DNA from: Pontibacter pamirensis
GTDB taxonomy: Bacteria; Bacteroidota; Bacteroidia; Cytophagales; Hymenobacteraceae
Assembly (NCBI RefSeq): GCF_010015475.1
Contig: NZ_SSNI01000014.1
Coordinates: 1-64,000 of the forward strand
Reading direction: 5' to 3'
DNA length: 64,000 bases
Shown: in pieces, positions 1 to 8,703 of the stretch
Layout of the letters: each line of letters starts with the position of its first letter
Position numbering within the stretch: the stretch's first letter is position 1
Notes under the pieces: model-generated
What the model was told of the DNA's origin: nothing
The model's database searches: none
Seen by the model: the letters and a program-made list of their open reading frames with translations, nothing else
Translations under genes and position numbers: made by a program

Positions 1-273
1 AGAGTGGTTTTGGAAAGTGCTCAGAAGGGTAATCAGGATAGGCAGGAAAGAAAAAAGAAGAGACAAAAACGGGCTACTAAAACCATCGCCAAATGATATA
101 CTTTACCCTTAGCCTGACGGCTATGGTGTTTTCACCAGCAAGCACAGTTGCTGCCCCATATCATCATACATTCTAATATTATCTGCCAATAAGCTGTTGG
201 TGAGAACACGCAGCATCGGCGATAAAAGTGATATAAGTATATTAACTCATCAACCCATATTCAAATACACCAC
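1..273. other. Left edge, leader of argH
   Basis: Two forward frames are open from the window edge: frame 1 to a TGA at 94-96 (a very Lys/Arg-rich tail) and frame 2 to a TAG at 110-112 (starting EWFWKVLRR and ending ILYP). One of them may be the 3' end of a gene that begins outside the window, but the sequence does not say which. The rest, up to the argH start, shows no ORF; a small hairpin, TAGCC-tgac-GGCTA, lies near 110-124. No convincing TAnnTTTG box was seen before argH. Confidence 0.3.
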
Positions 274-1605
274 ATGAAACTTTGGCAAAAGAATACAGGC
301 ACAGAAAAGGAAATAGAGAAATTTACAGTCGGCAAAGACGCTGAGCTGGACATGCAGCTGGCTCCTTTTGATGTGCTGGGTTCGCTGGCGCACACGCGTA
401 TGCTGCAAAGCATAGGCTTGCTGACAGCCGAAGAGCTAAATGTGCTGCAGGCAGAGCTAAAAAAAATTTATAAAGACATTGAAGCAGGTAATTTTGCCAT
501 AGAACCTGGTGTCGAAGACATCCATTCGCAGGTAGAACTGGAGCTGACGCGCCGTGTCGGGGAGGCCGGTAAAAAGATCCACAGTGGCCGCTCCCGAAAC
601 GACCAGGTGCTGCTGGACCTTAAACTGTTTTTCCGCCATCAGCTACAGGCCGTGGTAGATGAAACAAAGGATTTGTTCGACTTACTGCAGGAACAAAGCG
701 AAAGGTATAAAGATGTGCTGCTGCCCGGATACACTCACCTGCAAATTGCCATGCCTTCTTCCTTTGGATTGTGGTTCGGTGCTTACGCCGAAAGCCTGGT
801 GGATGATATGTACCTGCTGCAGGCTGCCTACAAAATAGCCGACAAAAATCCTTTGGGTTCTGCCGCTGGTTATGGTTCTTCTTTTCCTCTCAACCGCCAG
901 ATGACGACAGAATTATTGGGTTTTGAGAGTATGAACTATAACGTGGTGTATGCGCAGATGGGCCGTGGTAAATCTGAGAGGGTAGTGGCGACAGCGCTGG
1001 CCTCCGTGGCAGCTACGCTTGCTAAAATGGCCATGGACCTGTGCCTGTACATGAACCAGAATTTCGGCTTCATCACGCTGCCTGACAGCCTCACCACCGG
1101 CTCCAGCATCATGCCGCATAAAAAGAACCCGGATGTGTTTGAGCTACTGCGCGGAAAGTGCAATAAGCTACAGGCTCTGCCAACGGAAATTTCTATGCTG
1201 CTCATTAACCTGCCATCCGGTTACCACCGCGACCTACAGCTGCTGAAGGAGAATCTTTTTCCGGCTTTTGAGGAGCTGCAGCGTTGCCTGCAAATGATGG
1301 CCTTTATGATGAAGCAGGTACAGGTGAAGGAAAATATACTACAGGACGAGAAGTATCAGTACCTGTTTAGCGTGGATGCCGTGAATGCGCTGGTGCTGGA
1401 AGGAATGCCTTTCCGGGATGCTTACAAAAAAGTTGGAGCCGATATTGAAGCCGGTACTTTCTCCCCAACAGCTACCGTAACCCACACCCATGAAGGCAGC
1501 ATCGGCAATCTTTGCAACAAAGAAATAGCAAATCAAATGCAACATGCAATAACTCAGTTTAATTTTAAACGGGTTGAAAAAGCATATGCCGATTTGCTGG
1601 CTTAG
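274..1605 (+). CDS. argH: Argininosuccinate lyase
   Basis: Cytosolic enzyme of the last step of arginine synthesis, splitting argininosuccinate into arginine and fumarate. The 443-residue protein belongs to the fumarase/aspartase superfamily. It carries SGRSRNDQ (104-111), GYTHLQ (152-157) and the superfamily signature GSSIMPHKKNPD (276-287), whose mobile-loop serine is the catalytic base in characterised members. Length is slightly below the 455-465 usual in enterobacteria but fits Bacteroidota forms. No other arg gene is in the window; any upstream operon partners lie outside. The stop codon TAG (1603-1605) sits inside the left terminus of a palindromic repeat (1601-1770). A TesA-like or adenylosuccinate lyase identity is excluded by the motif set. 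Confidence 0.95.
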   Translation: MKLWQKNTGTEKEIEKFTVGKDAELDMQLAPFDVLGSLAHTRMLQSIGLLTAEELNVLQAELKKIYKDIEAGNFAIEPGVEDIHSQVELELTRRVGEAGKKIHSGRSRNDQVLLDLKLFFRHQLQAVVDETKDLFDLLQEQSERYKDVLLPGYTHLQIAMPSSFGLWFGAYAESLVDDMYLLQAAYKIADKNPLGSAAGYGSSFPLNRQMTTELLGFESMNYNVVYAQMGRGKSERVVATALASVAATLAKMAMDLCLYMNQNFGFITLPDSLTTGSSIMPHKKNPDVFELLRGKCNKLQALPTEISMLLINLPSGYHRDLQLLKENLFPAFEELQRCLQMMAFMMKQVQVKENILQDEKYQYLFSVDAVNALVLEGMPFRDAYKKVGADIEAGTFSPTATVTHTHEGSIGNLCNKEIANQMQHAITQFNFKRVEKAYADLLA

Positions 1606-1770
1606 AGCTTATTTGAATATTATTTTTTGACAGCGAAAATGCGTGACTTTAGGTTCTGACAAAGCTCATTTTGAGTGTAATAGCAGCGCTATTGCGCGAA
1701 AAATAGCTGAAGTCAGGTTCTGAAAGCGCGCATTTGCAGCTAAAAGAATAAAGTTGAAACATGCTCTTAG
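1601..1770. repeat. Palindromic MITE-like repeat, copy A
   Basis: A 170-bp element with imperfect terminal inverted repeats: the left end begins CTTAGAGCTTATTTGAA and the reverse complement of the right end begins CTAAGAGCATGTTTCAA, and similarity continues for about 45 bp inward. Inside are two direct copies of AGGTTCTGA (near 1651 and 1715) and a small hairpin AATAGC-agc-GCTATT. It fills exactly the gap between two convergent genes and supplies both stop codons. A second copy lies at 57331-57495. No ORF inside, so it would be non-autonomous. Confidence 0.7.
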
Positions 1771-2453
1771 TTAAGATGAAACTTCTGAGGTTTGATGTGC
1801 TTCATGCTGCGGGAGGTCTGCAGTAGGGCTCCTACCAGTAATGCAAGTATAACTGCAAGCGCTATCACGAGGTAAGAAAGTGTTTTAAGAGAGCTCAGCT
1901 GCTTCTCTGCAGAGGCATATAGTTCGTGCCCTACTTCCTGCTGCAACTTGCTGAGTGCATGTAGAGGCAGGAGCATCTGGTTGAAGGCTGGTACCACCTC
2001 TGTCGTATACATGCTGGAAGCCGCCGCTTTATCGCTGGTTTGGCTCAGGTTCATGGCTGCATGCTGTAATTCTGTGAGCTGCCGCAGCGCAGCTTTAAAC
2101 TCTTGCAGGTCCTCGGCCTCCTTTTGTGTCAGGAGAGTAGTTTCATACTTAGCCAGAAGCGAGTCTACTTCTTTTATATTCTGATTGAATTTTGCCTGCA
2201 GGTGCAGCTCCTGTTCCTTTGACTGTGCCTGCATGTGCTCCTCCAGGAGCATGAGGTTTTGGTAATACCGTTCCTGCATAGCCGCTATGTCAAGTGCTGG
2301 TACCAGCCTGTCTTGGTAAACTGATTTAAACTGGTTACTAACTTCTTTCATGCTATAGCTTACCCACCAGTTAGCCAGCACAATGATAATAAAAACAGCT
2401 CCTAAGGCCAGGGCTACTTTATTCTGCTCCCGAATCCTGTATGTCCAGTTCAT
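1767..2453 (-). CDS. Membrane four-helix-bundle (MCP-type) sensor protein
   Basis: A 228-residue protein with a short cytosolic N-terminus, TM1 at about 13-33, a periplasmic all-helical region of about 155 residues rich in Glu, Gln and Leu, TM2 at about 190-211 and a basic tail of only 15 residues. This is the layout of the 4HB_MCP ligand-binding module of chemoreceptors, but no HAMP, methyl-accepting, kinase or cyclase domain follows. Stand-alone modules like this are known in Cytophagales; the role is unknown. The last residues and the TAA stop overlap the repeat at 1601-1770, so loss of a longer C-terminus by insertion is possible. Convergent to argH. Confidence 0.65.
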   Translation of the reverse strand: MNWTYRIREQNKVALALGAVFIIIVLANWWVSYSMKEVSNQFKSVYQDRLVPALDIAAMQERYYQNLMLLEEHMQAQSKEQELHLQAKFNQNIKEVDSLLAKYETTLLTQKEAEDLQEFKAALRQLTELQHAAMNLSQTSDKAAASSMYTTEVVPAFNQMLLPLHALSKLQQEVGHELYASAEKQLSSLKTLSYLVIALAVILALLVGALLQTSRSMKHIKPQKFHLN

Positions 2454-2633
2454 AATCTTATCGGTTAACTTATATTAAATATAAGCATAATAAAGATGTT
2501 ATGCTACTGCCCATGACTCTACTTGTTTAGCTTTAGAAAGTGCTATTTTAAATCTTGGAAAAATAAAATTTCAATTCTTGTTTAACGCGTATAACAGTCA
2601 GATTTTAACGTTTATATAATGTAAATCATTACT

Positions 2634-3356
2634 GTGATTCCTATCAAGATCCATACGCAGCCAGATGATTCTACCTGTGGGCCAACGAGCCTGCATGCTG
2701 TCTACCGTTATTTTAAAGATGCTATTTCGCTAAGTGAGGTAATAAAAGAGGTTCCTTACCTAGATGAGGGGGGGACCTTGGAAGTTTTACTTGCCTGCCA
2801 TGCGCTGAAGCGGGGATACAGTGCCCGCATTTATACGTATAACCTGCACATTTTCGATCCAACCTGGTTCACGCTGAGCAATGAAGAAATCATCATGAAG
2901 CTAGAGAAGCAGATGCAGGTAAAGAAAGGAAGCAAACTTCACAGGGCTTCACTCGCTTACATCGAGTTCCTTCGTTTAGGAGGAGAACTACGCTGCCGCG
3001 ACCTCACCAAGACCATGCTCCGGGAATACTTTGACCAGGGAATACCACTACTGACGGGGCTAAGTGCAACCTACTTATACCAGAGCGCCCGGGAAATGGA
3101 GGACGAACTGGGGAAATCTATTTATCATGACGTGCATGGCTTTCCGATGGGGCACTTTGTGGTGCTCTGTGGCTTTGCCAATGATCCGAAATGCATTGTG
3201 GTAGCAGATCCTTACCGCGAAAATCCGTATTTCGGAGACAACTACTACGAAGTGAAGGCCTCGCACCTGATAAATTCCATCATGTTGGGCATGGTCACCT
3301 TCGATGCCAATATCTTAGCGATACAACCTGCCACTCAAGTTACCGAGCAAGAATAA
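2634..3356 (+). CDS. C39-like papain-fold protease of amidoligase operon
   Basis: A 240-residue cytosolic protein with no signal peptide, starting at GTG. QPDDSTCGPTS near the N-terminus gives an oxyanion Gln9 and nucleophile Cys15; GHFVVLCGF (His174) and VVADPY (Asp192) complete a C39/papain-type triad. It is followed after 3 bp by an ATP-grasp gene and heads a four-gene operon. Papain-like peptidases of this kind are reported as neighbours of RLAN/ATP-grasp and GCS2-like ligases in comparative work on amidoligases. A role in trimming or hydrolysing the peptide or amide product is inferred. It is not the bacteriocin C39 exporter domain, because no ABC transporter is fused or adjacent. Confidence 0.75.
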   Translation: MIPIKIHTQPDDSTCGPTSLHAVYRYFKDAISLSEVIKEVPYLDEGGTLEVLLACHALKRGYSARIYTYNLHIFDPTWFTLSNEEIIMKLEKQMQVKKGSKLHRASLAYIEFLRLGGELRCRDLTKTMLREYFDQGIPLLTGLSATYLYQSAREMEDELGKSIYHDVHGFPMGHFVVLCGFANDPKCIVVADPYRENPYFGDNYYEVKASHLINSIMLGMVTFDANILAIQPATQVTEQE

Positions 3357-3359
3357 AAC

Positions 3360-4832
3360 ATGCGAAAAATAGTTGTTGTTGATTACCCCAAGGATTGGGA
3401 TGAGGCGACAGAAGACACCGAAGTAGTGGATACGCAGACCTACCTGACGGACGCTGCTTATACCGATATTAAAAACGCCAGGATATTTAACCTCAGTCGT
3501 TCCTACCGGTATCAGAGCGCAGGTTACTACGTCTCGTTACTGGCGGAGGCAAGGGGGCATAAAGCCATTCCAAGCGTCACAACCATGCAGGACCTGAAGA
3601 GCCCGACCATCGTCAGGGCGATTACAGTTGAGCTAAACGATCTAATCCAAAAAAGCCTGGCGGGGCTGCGGTCCCAAAACTTTACCCTCAGCATTTACTT
3701 CGGGCACAATGTCGCCATGAAATATGAGAAGCTGTGTAAACAGCTCCACGACCTATTCAAAGCACCCTTATTGCGAGCCCAATTCGTTTATAAAGAGGAG
3801 TGGGTGCTGCAGAGCATTTCTCCAATACCTGTCAATGAAGTACCGGAAAATCATAGAAATGATTTGAAACGCTTTGCCAAGACATATTTTGCAAGACACC
3901 GTTTTTCCAGTGTCCGTGTTTCCCGTAAAATTTATGATTTGGCCATCCTAATAGACCCACATGAAAAAGCACCGCCCTCCAACGAAAAAGCCATACAGTA
4001 CTTTGTAGAAGCGGCGGAGAGCCAGGGATTTTATACAGAACTTATCACCAAAGATGACTACCGAAGACTGGCAGAATTTGATGCACTCTTCATTCGGGAA
4101 ACTACGGCTGTCAATCACCATACGTACCGCTTTGCCCGTAAAGCGCACGCAGATGGTCTTGTGGTAATAGATGATCCGGTTTCTATACTGCGCTGCACAA
4201 ACAAGGTATACCTTGCCGAGTTACTAACGAAAGCGAAGGTGTTGGTGCCTAAGACCATGATCATCCACAAAGACAACCGGACACAGGTAGAGGCAGCATT
4301 GGGATTACCCTGTGTTCTCAAAAAGCCTGATAGTTCTTTCTCACAGGGTGTGGTGAAGGCGAAAGATCAAGAGAGTTTGAAGGAGGAACTGGATAAAATG
4401 CTGGCAGACTCTGAGCTAATTATCGGTCAGGAATATAAACCAACAGATTTTGACTGGCGCATTGGTGTGCTGGACAAGCAGCCGCTGTATGCCTGCAAAT
4501 ACTTTATGGCCAAAGGGCACTGGCAGATCTATAACTGGAACGGCAAGAAAAAACAGGATGAGGAGGGGGATGGCGAAGTAGTGCCGTTTGAAAAGGTGCC
4601 TTTTCATGTGCTGCACACCGCCCTGAAAGCGGCAAACTTAATCGGCAACGGCTTGTATGGGGTAGATGTGAAAGAGATCAATGGGAAAGCCTATGTGATT
4701 GAAGTGAATGACAACCCAAGTATTGATGCAGGTGTGGAAGACAGAATCCTGAAAAAAGAGCTATATGCTTCGATCATCAAATCCATTAAAAAACGCATTG
4801 ACACCCACAAAAACAGCCGGAATTATGAATAG
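3360..4832 (+). CDS. RLAN-domain RimK-like ATP-grasp ligase
   Basis: A 490-residue protein. Residues 1 to about 185 match the layout of the RLAN domain, found N-terminal to RimK-like ATP-grasp enzymes; from about 190 on comes a full ATP-grasp fold. Visible ligand residues: KKP at 321-323 (nucleotide-binding lysine), DWR at 365-367 and EVNDNP at 448-453 (Mg-binding Glu448 and Asn450). Such enzymes form an amide or peptide bond through an acyl-phosphate. The substrate cannot be read from sequence; RimK relatives add glutamate to a protein C-terminus or build small peptides. It lies 3 bp behind the protease gene and overlaps the GCS2 gene by 8 bp, which argues for one transcript and one pathway. 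Confidence 0.8.
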   Translation: MRKIVVVDYPKDWDEATEDTEVVDTQTYLTDAAYTDIKNARIFNLSRSYRYQSAGYYVSLLAEARGHKAIPSVTTMQDLKSPTIVRAITVELNDLIQKSLAGLRSQNFTLSIYFGHNVAMKYEKLCKQLHDLFKAPLLRAQFVYKEEWVLQSISPIPVNEVPENHRNDLKRFAKTYFARHRFSSVRVSRKIYDLAILIDPHEKAPPSNEKAIQYFVEAAESQGFYTELITKDDYRRLAEFDALFIRETTAVNHHTYRFARKAHADGLVVIDDPVSILRCTNKVYLAELLTKAKVLVPKTMIIHKDNRTQVEAALGLPCVLKKPDSSFSQGVVKAKDQESLKEELDKMLADSELIIGQEYKPTDFDWRIGVLDKQPLYACKYFMAKGHWQIYNWNGKKKQDEEGDGEVVPFEKVPFHVLHTALKAANLIGNGLYGVDVKEINGKAYVIEVNDNPSIDAGVEDRILKKELYASIIKSIKKRIDTHKNSRNYE

Positions 4833-6081
4833 TGTCAAAGAACCCCTACACCTCTTTGAAGGCTTCGGTGTAGAGTTAGAGTATATGATTGTGCAGCGCG
4901 ATAGCCTGCAGGTGCTTCCAATTTTAGATAAGCTGATTTATGAAGAAGTGGGGGACTATCTTTCTGATGTGGAGTTCGGTGATATAGCCTGGAGCAATGA
5001 ACTGGTGCTGCATGTGGTAGAGCTGAAAACGCAGGAGCCGGCCAAAAGCATATTGGGCTTACAGGTGAATTTCCAGGAACATGTTCAGAAAATTAACGGG
5101 ATGCTGGAGAAACACAACGCCATGCTGCTGCCCACAGGAGCGCACCCGCTCATGAACCCAGAAAGAGACACCAAATTGTGGCCGCACGAGCATAATGCTG
5201 TGTATGAAGCTTATGATCGCATTTTCGGTTGCCAGGGCCATGGCTGGTCCAACCTGCAGAGTACACACCTGAACCTGCCATTTGCCAACGATGCGGAGTT
5301 TGCGAAACTACATGCAGCTATACGGGTTCTGCTGCCGATCATCCCCGCCCTGAGTGCTTCTTCTCCTATTTTGGATGGTCAAGTAAGCGGCCTGCAGGAT
5401 ACACGTCTGGAGGTATACCGCCATAACCAGAACAAGATTCCAGCTATAGCGGGAAAAATAGTGCCTGAAGCTGTCTTTTCGAAGAAAGAGTATGAAGAGC
5501 AAATTCTGCAAAAAATCTACAAAGACATATCACCTTATGACCCGGAGGGAATATTACAGGAGGAGTTCCTAAACTCCCGTGGTGCCATAGCCCGCTTCGT
5601 ACGGAATGCGATTGAAATCCGCATTATCGACATACAGGAAAGTCCGTTGGCGGATATTGCAGTGCTACATGCTATTGTGACAGTACTGCAGGCATTGGTG
5701 GCTGAAAGATGGGTGCCTCTTGAGGATTTAAAAGCCTGGGATGAGAATGAATTGGCAGCTATACTGCTGGAGGTAATCCAAAAAGGACCGAAGGCAGTTA
5801 TCACCAATCAGGATTACGTGCGCCTCTTCGGGTCAGACAGCAGCGAAAGCTGCACAGCAGGTGAACTCTGGCAGCACCTGGTACAGCATCTTGTGGTACT
5901 TGACGATGAACCGGAAGTAGCGCATGCGCTTAACATTATCGTTTCTAGGGGAAGTTTGTCCGGCAGGATTCTTGAAGCTACCGGCGAAAACCCTTCAGAA
6001 GAAAGAATAAGAGAAGTATACCATCAGTTGGCAGTATGTCTTCAGGAAGGAGGTGTGTTTACTCCGGATGAACCATGTTAA
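4825..6081 (+). CDS. GCS2-like carboxylate-amine ligase
   Basis: A glutamate-cysteine-ligase-type enzyme (GCS2, glutamine synthetase fold) of 418 residues. Seen are the N-terminal FGVELEYMIV strand with metal-binding glutamates, STHLNLPF, LSASSPILDG and the late RNAIEIRIID strand that completes the active site. The frame is open back to an ATG at 4765, but the ATG at 4825 is preferred: homology begins at once and the overlap with the ATP-grasp stop is a short 8 bp. The reaction is ATP-dependent ligation of a gamma- or alpha-carboxylate to an amine. Given the operon, a dedicated peptide-like product is more likely than glutathione, and no glutathione synthetase lies nearby. It overlaps the next gene by 7 bp. 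Confidence 0.8.
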   Translation: MNSVKEPLHLFEGFGVELEYMIVQRDSLQVLPILDKLIYEEVGDYLSDVEFGDIAWSNELVLHVVELKTQEPAKSILGLQVNFQEHVQKINGMLEKHNAMLLPTGAHPLMNPERDTKLWPHEHNAVYEAYDRIFGCQGHGWSNLQSTHLNLPFANDAEFAKLHAAIRVLLPIIPALSASSPILDGQVSGLQDTRLEVYRHNQNKIPAIAGKIVPEAVFSKKEYEEQILQKIYKDISPYDPEGILQEEFLNSRGAIARFVRNAIEIRIIDIQESPLADIAVLHAIVTVLQALVAERWVPLEDLKAWDENELAAILLEVIQKGPKAVITNQDYVRLFGSDSSESCTAGELWQHLVQHLVVLDDEPEVAHALNIIVSRGSLSGRILEATGENPSEERIREVYHQLAVCLQEGGVFTPDEPC

Positions 6082-6794
6082 AGCTCGTGATAACCTGCGA
6101 GCATGGCGGAAACAAGGTACCCGCTGCTTATGCCCATCTATTTGAGGGGCAGCAGGAACTACTTTCCTCGCACCGGGGCTACGACATCGGATCAAAGGAA
6201 TTATTTGATGAACTCAAAGGGGTAGCCCATGCAGCCTTTTTTGCGGATACCACACGGCTACTCGTTGAATTAAACCGTTCGCTACACTCCGAATCTCTTT
6301 TCTCAGGTATTACAAAGAACTTAGCGGAACCAGAAAAACAGCAGATGCTGCAGAAGTACTATCACCCGTATCGGGAAGCTGTAGAGGAACAGATACAAAG
6401 CTATATCAAAACAGGCAGGCAAGTTCTGCATATTTCAGTCCACACCTTCACGCCGGTGCTGGAGGGCCTAGTGCGGCAGGCGGATATAGGTCTCCTCTAT
6501 GACCCTAAACGCAGCTCGGAGAAAAGCTTCTGCCGCCACTTTAAAAAGCAGCTGCAACAGCTGCACCCAAGTTTTCAAGTGCGTTTTAACTATCCTTATC
6601 TTGGAATTTCCGATGGTTTTCCGACATACCTTCGGCGCAAATTTACGGCGCAGCAGTACTTAGGCGTTGAACTGGAGGTCAATCAGAAATATCCGCTGGA
6701 AGAGGCACTGCAATGGAAAGAGTTAATAAATGTAGTCAAAGAGGGTATGGAGCGGGTGCAAACTCTCTTTCAGTTGCCGGAAACAGAGAGATAA
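6075..6794 (+). CDS. N-formylglutamate amidohydrolase-like protein
   Basis: A 239-residue member of the N-formylglutamate amidohydrolase family (zinc-dependent deacylase related to HutG). Supporting segments are CEHGGNKVP near the start (family C-E-H-G), HRGYDIG, LLVELNRS, LHISVHTFTP and YLGVELEVNQ near the C-terminus. The histidines and glutamates in these segments are the expected metal ligands. It ends the four-gene operon, overlapping the GCS2 gene by 7 bp. No histidine-degradation gene is present, so a Hut role is unlikely; hydrolysis of an amide made by the two ligases, or release of a blocked N-terminus, is inferred. Confidence 0.8.
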   Translation: MLKLVITCEHGGNKVPAAYAHLFEGQQELLSSHRGYDIGSKELFDELKGVAHAAFFADTTRLLVELNRSLHSESLFSGITKNLAEPEKQQMLQKYYHPYREAVEEQIQSYIKTGRQVLHISVHTFTPVLEGLVRQADIGLLYDPKRSSEKSFCRHFKKQLQQLHPSFQVRFNYPYLGISDGFPTYLRRKFTAQQYLGVELEVNQKYPLEEALQWKELINVVKEGMERVQTLFQLPETER

Positions 6795-6953
6795 CTTCTA
6801 CTCAATAATTGAAAAACAGCAAATCTGATAACAAAAATGGAGAATATGAAGTAATGTACAGAAGTATATGAAACTTTTGTGAGGTAGAGGAATCGTGTAG
6901 CAGGCTGAAAAGGTTTTTACAAAAAGTGTTTTTCACCATAAATCCTTAAAACT

Positions 6954-7580
6954 ATGAAAATTAAAAGTCTACTACATCTGGTTGTAGTTCTGCTCGCAGG
7001 TCAATTCCTTTTTTCGTGTAGTTCAGCTGAATACTACAAATTTTCGGCTCAAAAGCCCGAAGCCTATAACAAGATAAAAGAGAAACCAATCCCTGTTGCA
7101 GAGCCTGTAGAAGTGGAACCAACCATGGCTGAAACAGAACTCGCTGCTGCAAACGAAAAAGCTAAATCTTCTGAAACAGCACCTGATATGGAGGCAAGTG
7201 CCGCCGTAACAGCACCAGCTTTAAAGAAAAATAAAACTGCTGAAGTCGTAAAAACGCCTGTTGTAGATGAGAGTGTAACGCTTGACAAGAGAGAGGTAAC
7301 CGTAACAGAGGCAGAAGCGCTAGCTATGGCCAGGGAGCGTATTGCCAATATGACCAAAGCAGAAAAGAAAGAGCTGAAAAAAGAAGTGAGAGAGGCTTAC
7401 CGCCAGGGTGGTGGAGGAGCCAACATTATAGAAATAATTCTGGCTATCCTATTACCTCCACTGGCTGTGTTCCTGCACGATGGCATTGGCACCAGCTTCT
7501 GGATAAGCATCATCCTAACCTTGCTTTTCTTCTTACCTGGAATTATATATGCTCTTTTAGTGGTAACCGACACGATTTAA
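6954..7580 (+). CDS. Lipoprotein with C-terminal Pmp3/YqaE membrane domain
   Basis: A 208-residue protein with a lipoprotein signal peptide (LFSC lipobox, Cys22), a low-complexity Ala/Glu/Lys/Pro/Thr linker of about 115 residues, and a C-terminal segment (from about 155) starting GGANIIEIILAILLPP with two close transmembrane helices. This segment matches the UPF0057/Pmp3 family, small hydrophobic proteins linked to membrane potential and stress in yeast and plants. In other bacteria Pmp3 proteins are about 50-60 residues and lack the lipoprotein half. Function here is unknown. It is monocistronic, with a strong terminator behind it and about 160 bp of non-coding leader. Confidence 0.7.
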   Translation: MKIKSLLHLVVVLLAGQFLFSCSSAEYYKFSAQKPEAYNKIKEKPIPVAEPVEVEPTMAETELAAANEKAKSSETAPDMEASAAVTAPALKKNKTAEVVKTPVVDESVTLDKREVTVTEAEALAMARERIANMTKAEKKELKKEVREAYRQGGGGANIIEIILAILLPPLAVFLHDGIGTSFWISIILTLLFFLPGIIYALLVVTDTI

Positions 7581-7604
7581 TCCACATCAAATAAAATCTA
7601 TCAA

Positions 7605-7642
7605 ACAGGAGCACCGTTAGTAGCGGTGCTCCTGTCTTTTTT
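7605..7642 (+). terminator. Rho-independent terminator
   Basis: A perfect 12-bp GC-rich stem (7605-7616 with 7624-7635), 7-nt loop and a following T-tract, just behind the Pmp3 lipoprotein gene. Confidence 0.9.
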
Positions 7643-7732
7643 AGACAAATTTGATTTAACCACAATAATGTGATATCGTTACAGGAGTAAAAGGCAGCTA
7701 AGTTTTAACTGGTTTTTTAATGTATCTACCAA

Positions 7733-8665
7733 ATGGAATATAAAGACTACTATACCATACTTGGGGTAGAAAAATCTGCTTCACAGGCCGATATTAAAAA
7801 AGCGTACCGCGCATTGGCCAAGAAGTATCACCCTGATAAAAACAAAGGCGACAAAGCCGCAGAAGACAAGTTCAAAGATATTAGTGAAGCGTATGAAGTA
7901 CTCGGCGAAGAAGCTAAGCGAAAGCAGTATGACCAGCTAGGCGCTAATTGGCGGCAGTTCCAGAACGCAGGCGCAGGCGGCGGGCAGTATTACGGTCAGC
8001 CAGGTGGTTTCAACGAAGCAGATTACAGTGATATGTTTGGCGGCGGGGGCGGAGGCGGCTTCTCTGATTTCTTTCAACAGTTTTTTAGTGGAGGTGGAGG
8101 TGCCGGCTTTGGCCAGGCAGCAGGCGGCAGAACCAGAACACGCAAAGGCCAGGATTATAAGGCGGATTTAGAACTGTCGTTAACCGAGGCTTACACGGGC
8201 ACCTCCAGGCTCATCAACCTGAATAATCAACAGCTTCGCATTACAACTAAACCGGGGGTGGCGCACGGCCAGCAACTACGTATTAATGGTAAAGGCGGTC
8301 CGGCGGCGGGAGGTGGCGCACCCGGCGATTTGTACATCGACATCAGAGTGCACCCTGACCCACGGTTTGAGCGCCGCGGCGACGACCTTTACACAACGTT
8401 GCAGCTCGACATGTTTACGGCTATATTAGGAGGGCAGGCGCAGGTAAATACCATGAGTGGACAACTGAAACTGACAATACCCAAAGGAACACAGGCAGGC
8501 AAAACATTACGCCTCCGCGGAAAAGGAATGCCTGTTTACGGTAAAGCTGACCAGTTTGGAGATCTTTACGTAAAAATAGAAGTAAACCTGCCTACAGACT
8601 TGTCTGCCGAAGAGCGTCAACTGCTTGAGAAGCTACGGGATATAAGGCAGGCAAAAGCAGTGTAA
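7733..8665 (+). CDS. cbpA: DnaJ-family co-chaperone, CbpA type
   Basis: A 310-residue J-domain protein that should stimulate DnaK ATPase activity in the cytosol. The J domain covers about 1-70 with HPD at 33-35; a long Gly/Phe-rich linker with runs of glycine covers about 75-135; the two DnaJ C-terminal beta domains follow to the end. There is no CXXCXGXG zinc-finger cluster, which separates it from true DnaJ and places it with CbpA. A small unknown gene follows 38 bp downstream and may be co-transcribed; it does not look like the MerR-type CbpM that often accompanies CbpA. Confidence 0.85.
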   Translation: MEYKDYYTILGVEKSASQADIKKAYRALAKKYHPDKNKGDKAAEDKFKDISEAYEVLGEEAKRKQYDQLGANWRQFQNAGAGGGQYYGQPGGFNEADYSDMFGGGGGGGFSDFFQQFFSGGGGAGFGQAAGGRTRTRKGQDYKADLELSLTEAYTGTSRLINLNNQQLRITTKPGVAHGQQLRINGKGGPAAGGGAPGDLYIDIRVHPDPRFERRGDDLYTTLQLDMFTAILGGQAQVNTMSGQLKLTIPKGTQAGKTLRLRGKGMPVYGKADQFGDLYVKIEVNLPTDLSAEERQLLEKLRDIRQAKAV

Positions 8666-8703
8666 TAGTAGATGTAGTCCACCTATGCTTGAGGTATTTT
8701 GCC

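Noticed and set aside
4765..4824. Upstream ATG start for the GCS2-like gene
   Set aside because: It would overlap the ATP-grasp gene by 68 bp, and the first 20 residues lack family similarity; ATG 4825 fits better.
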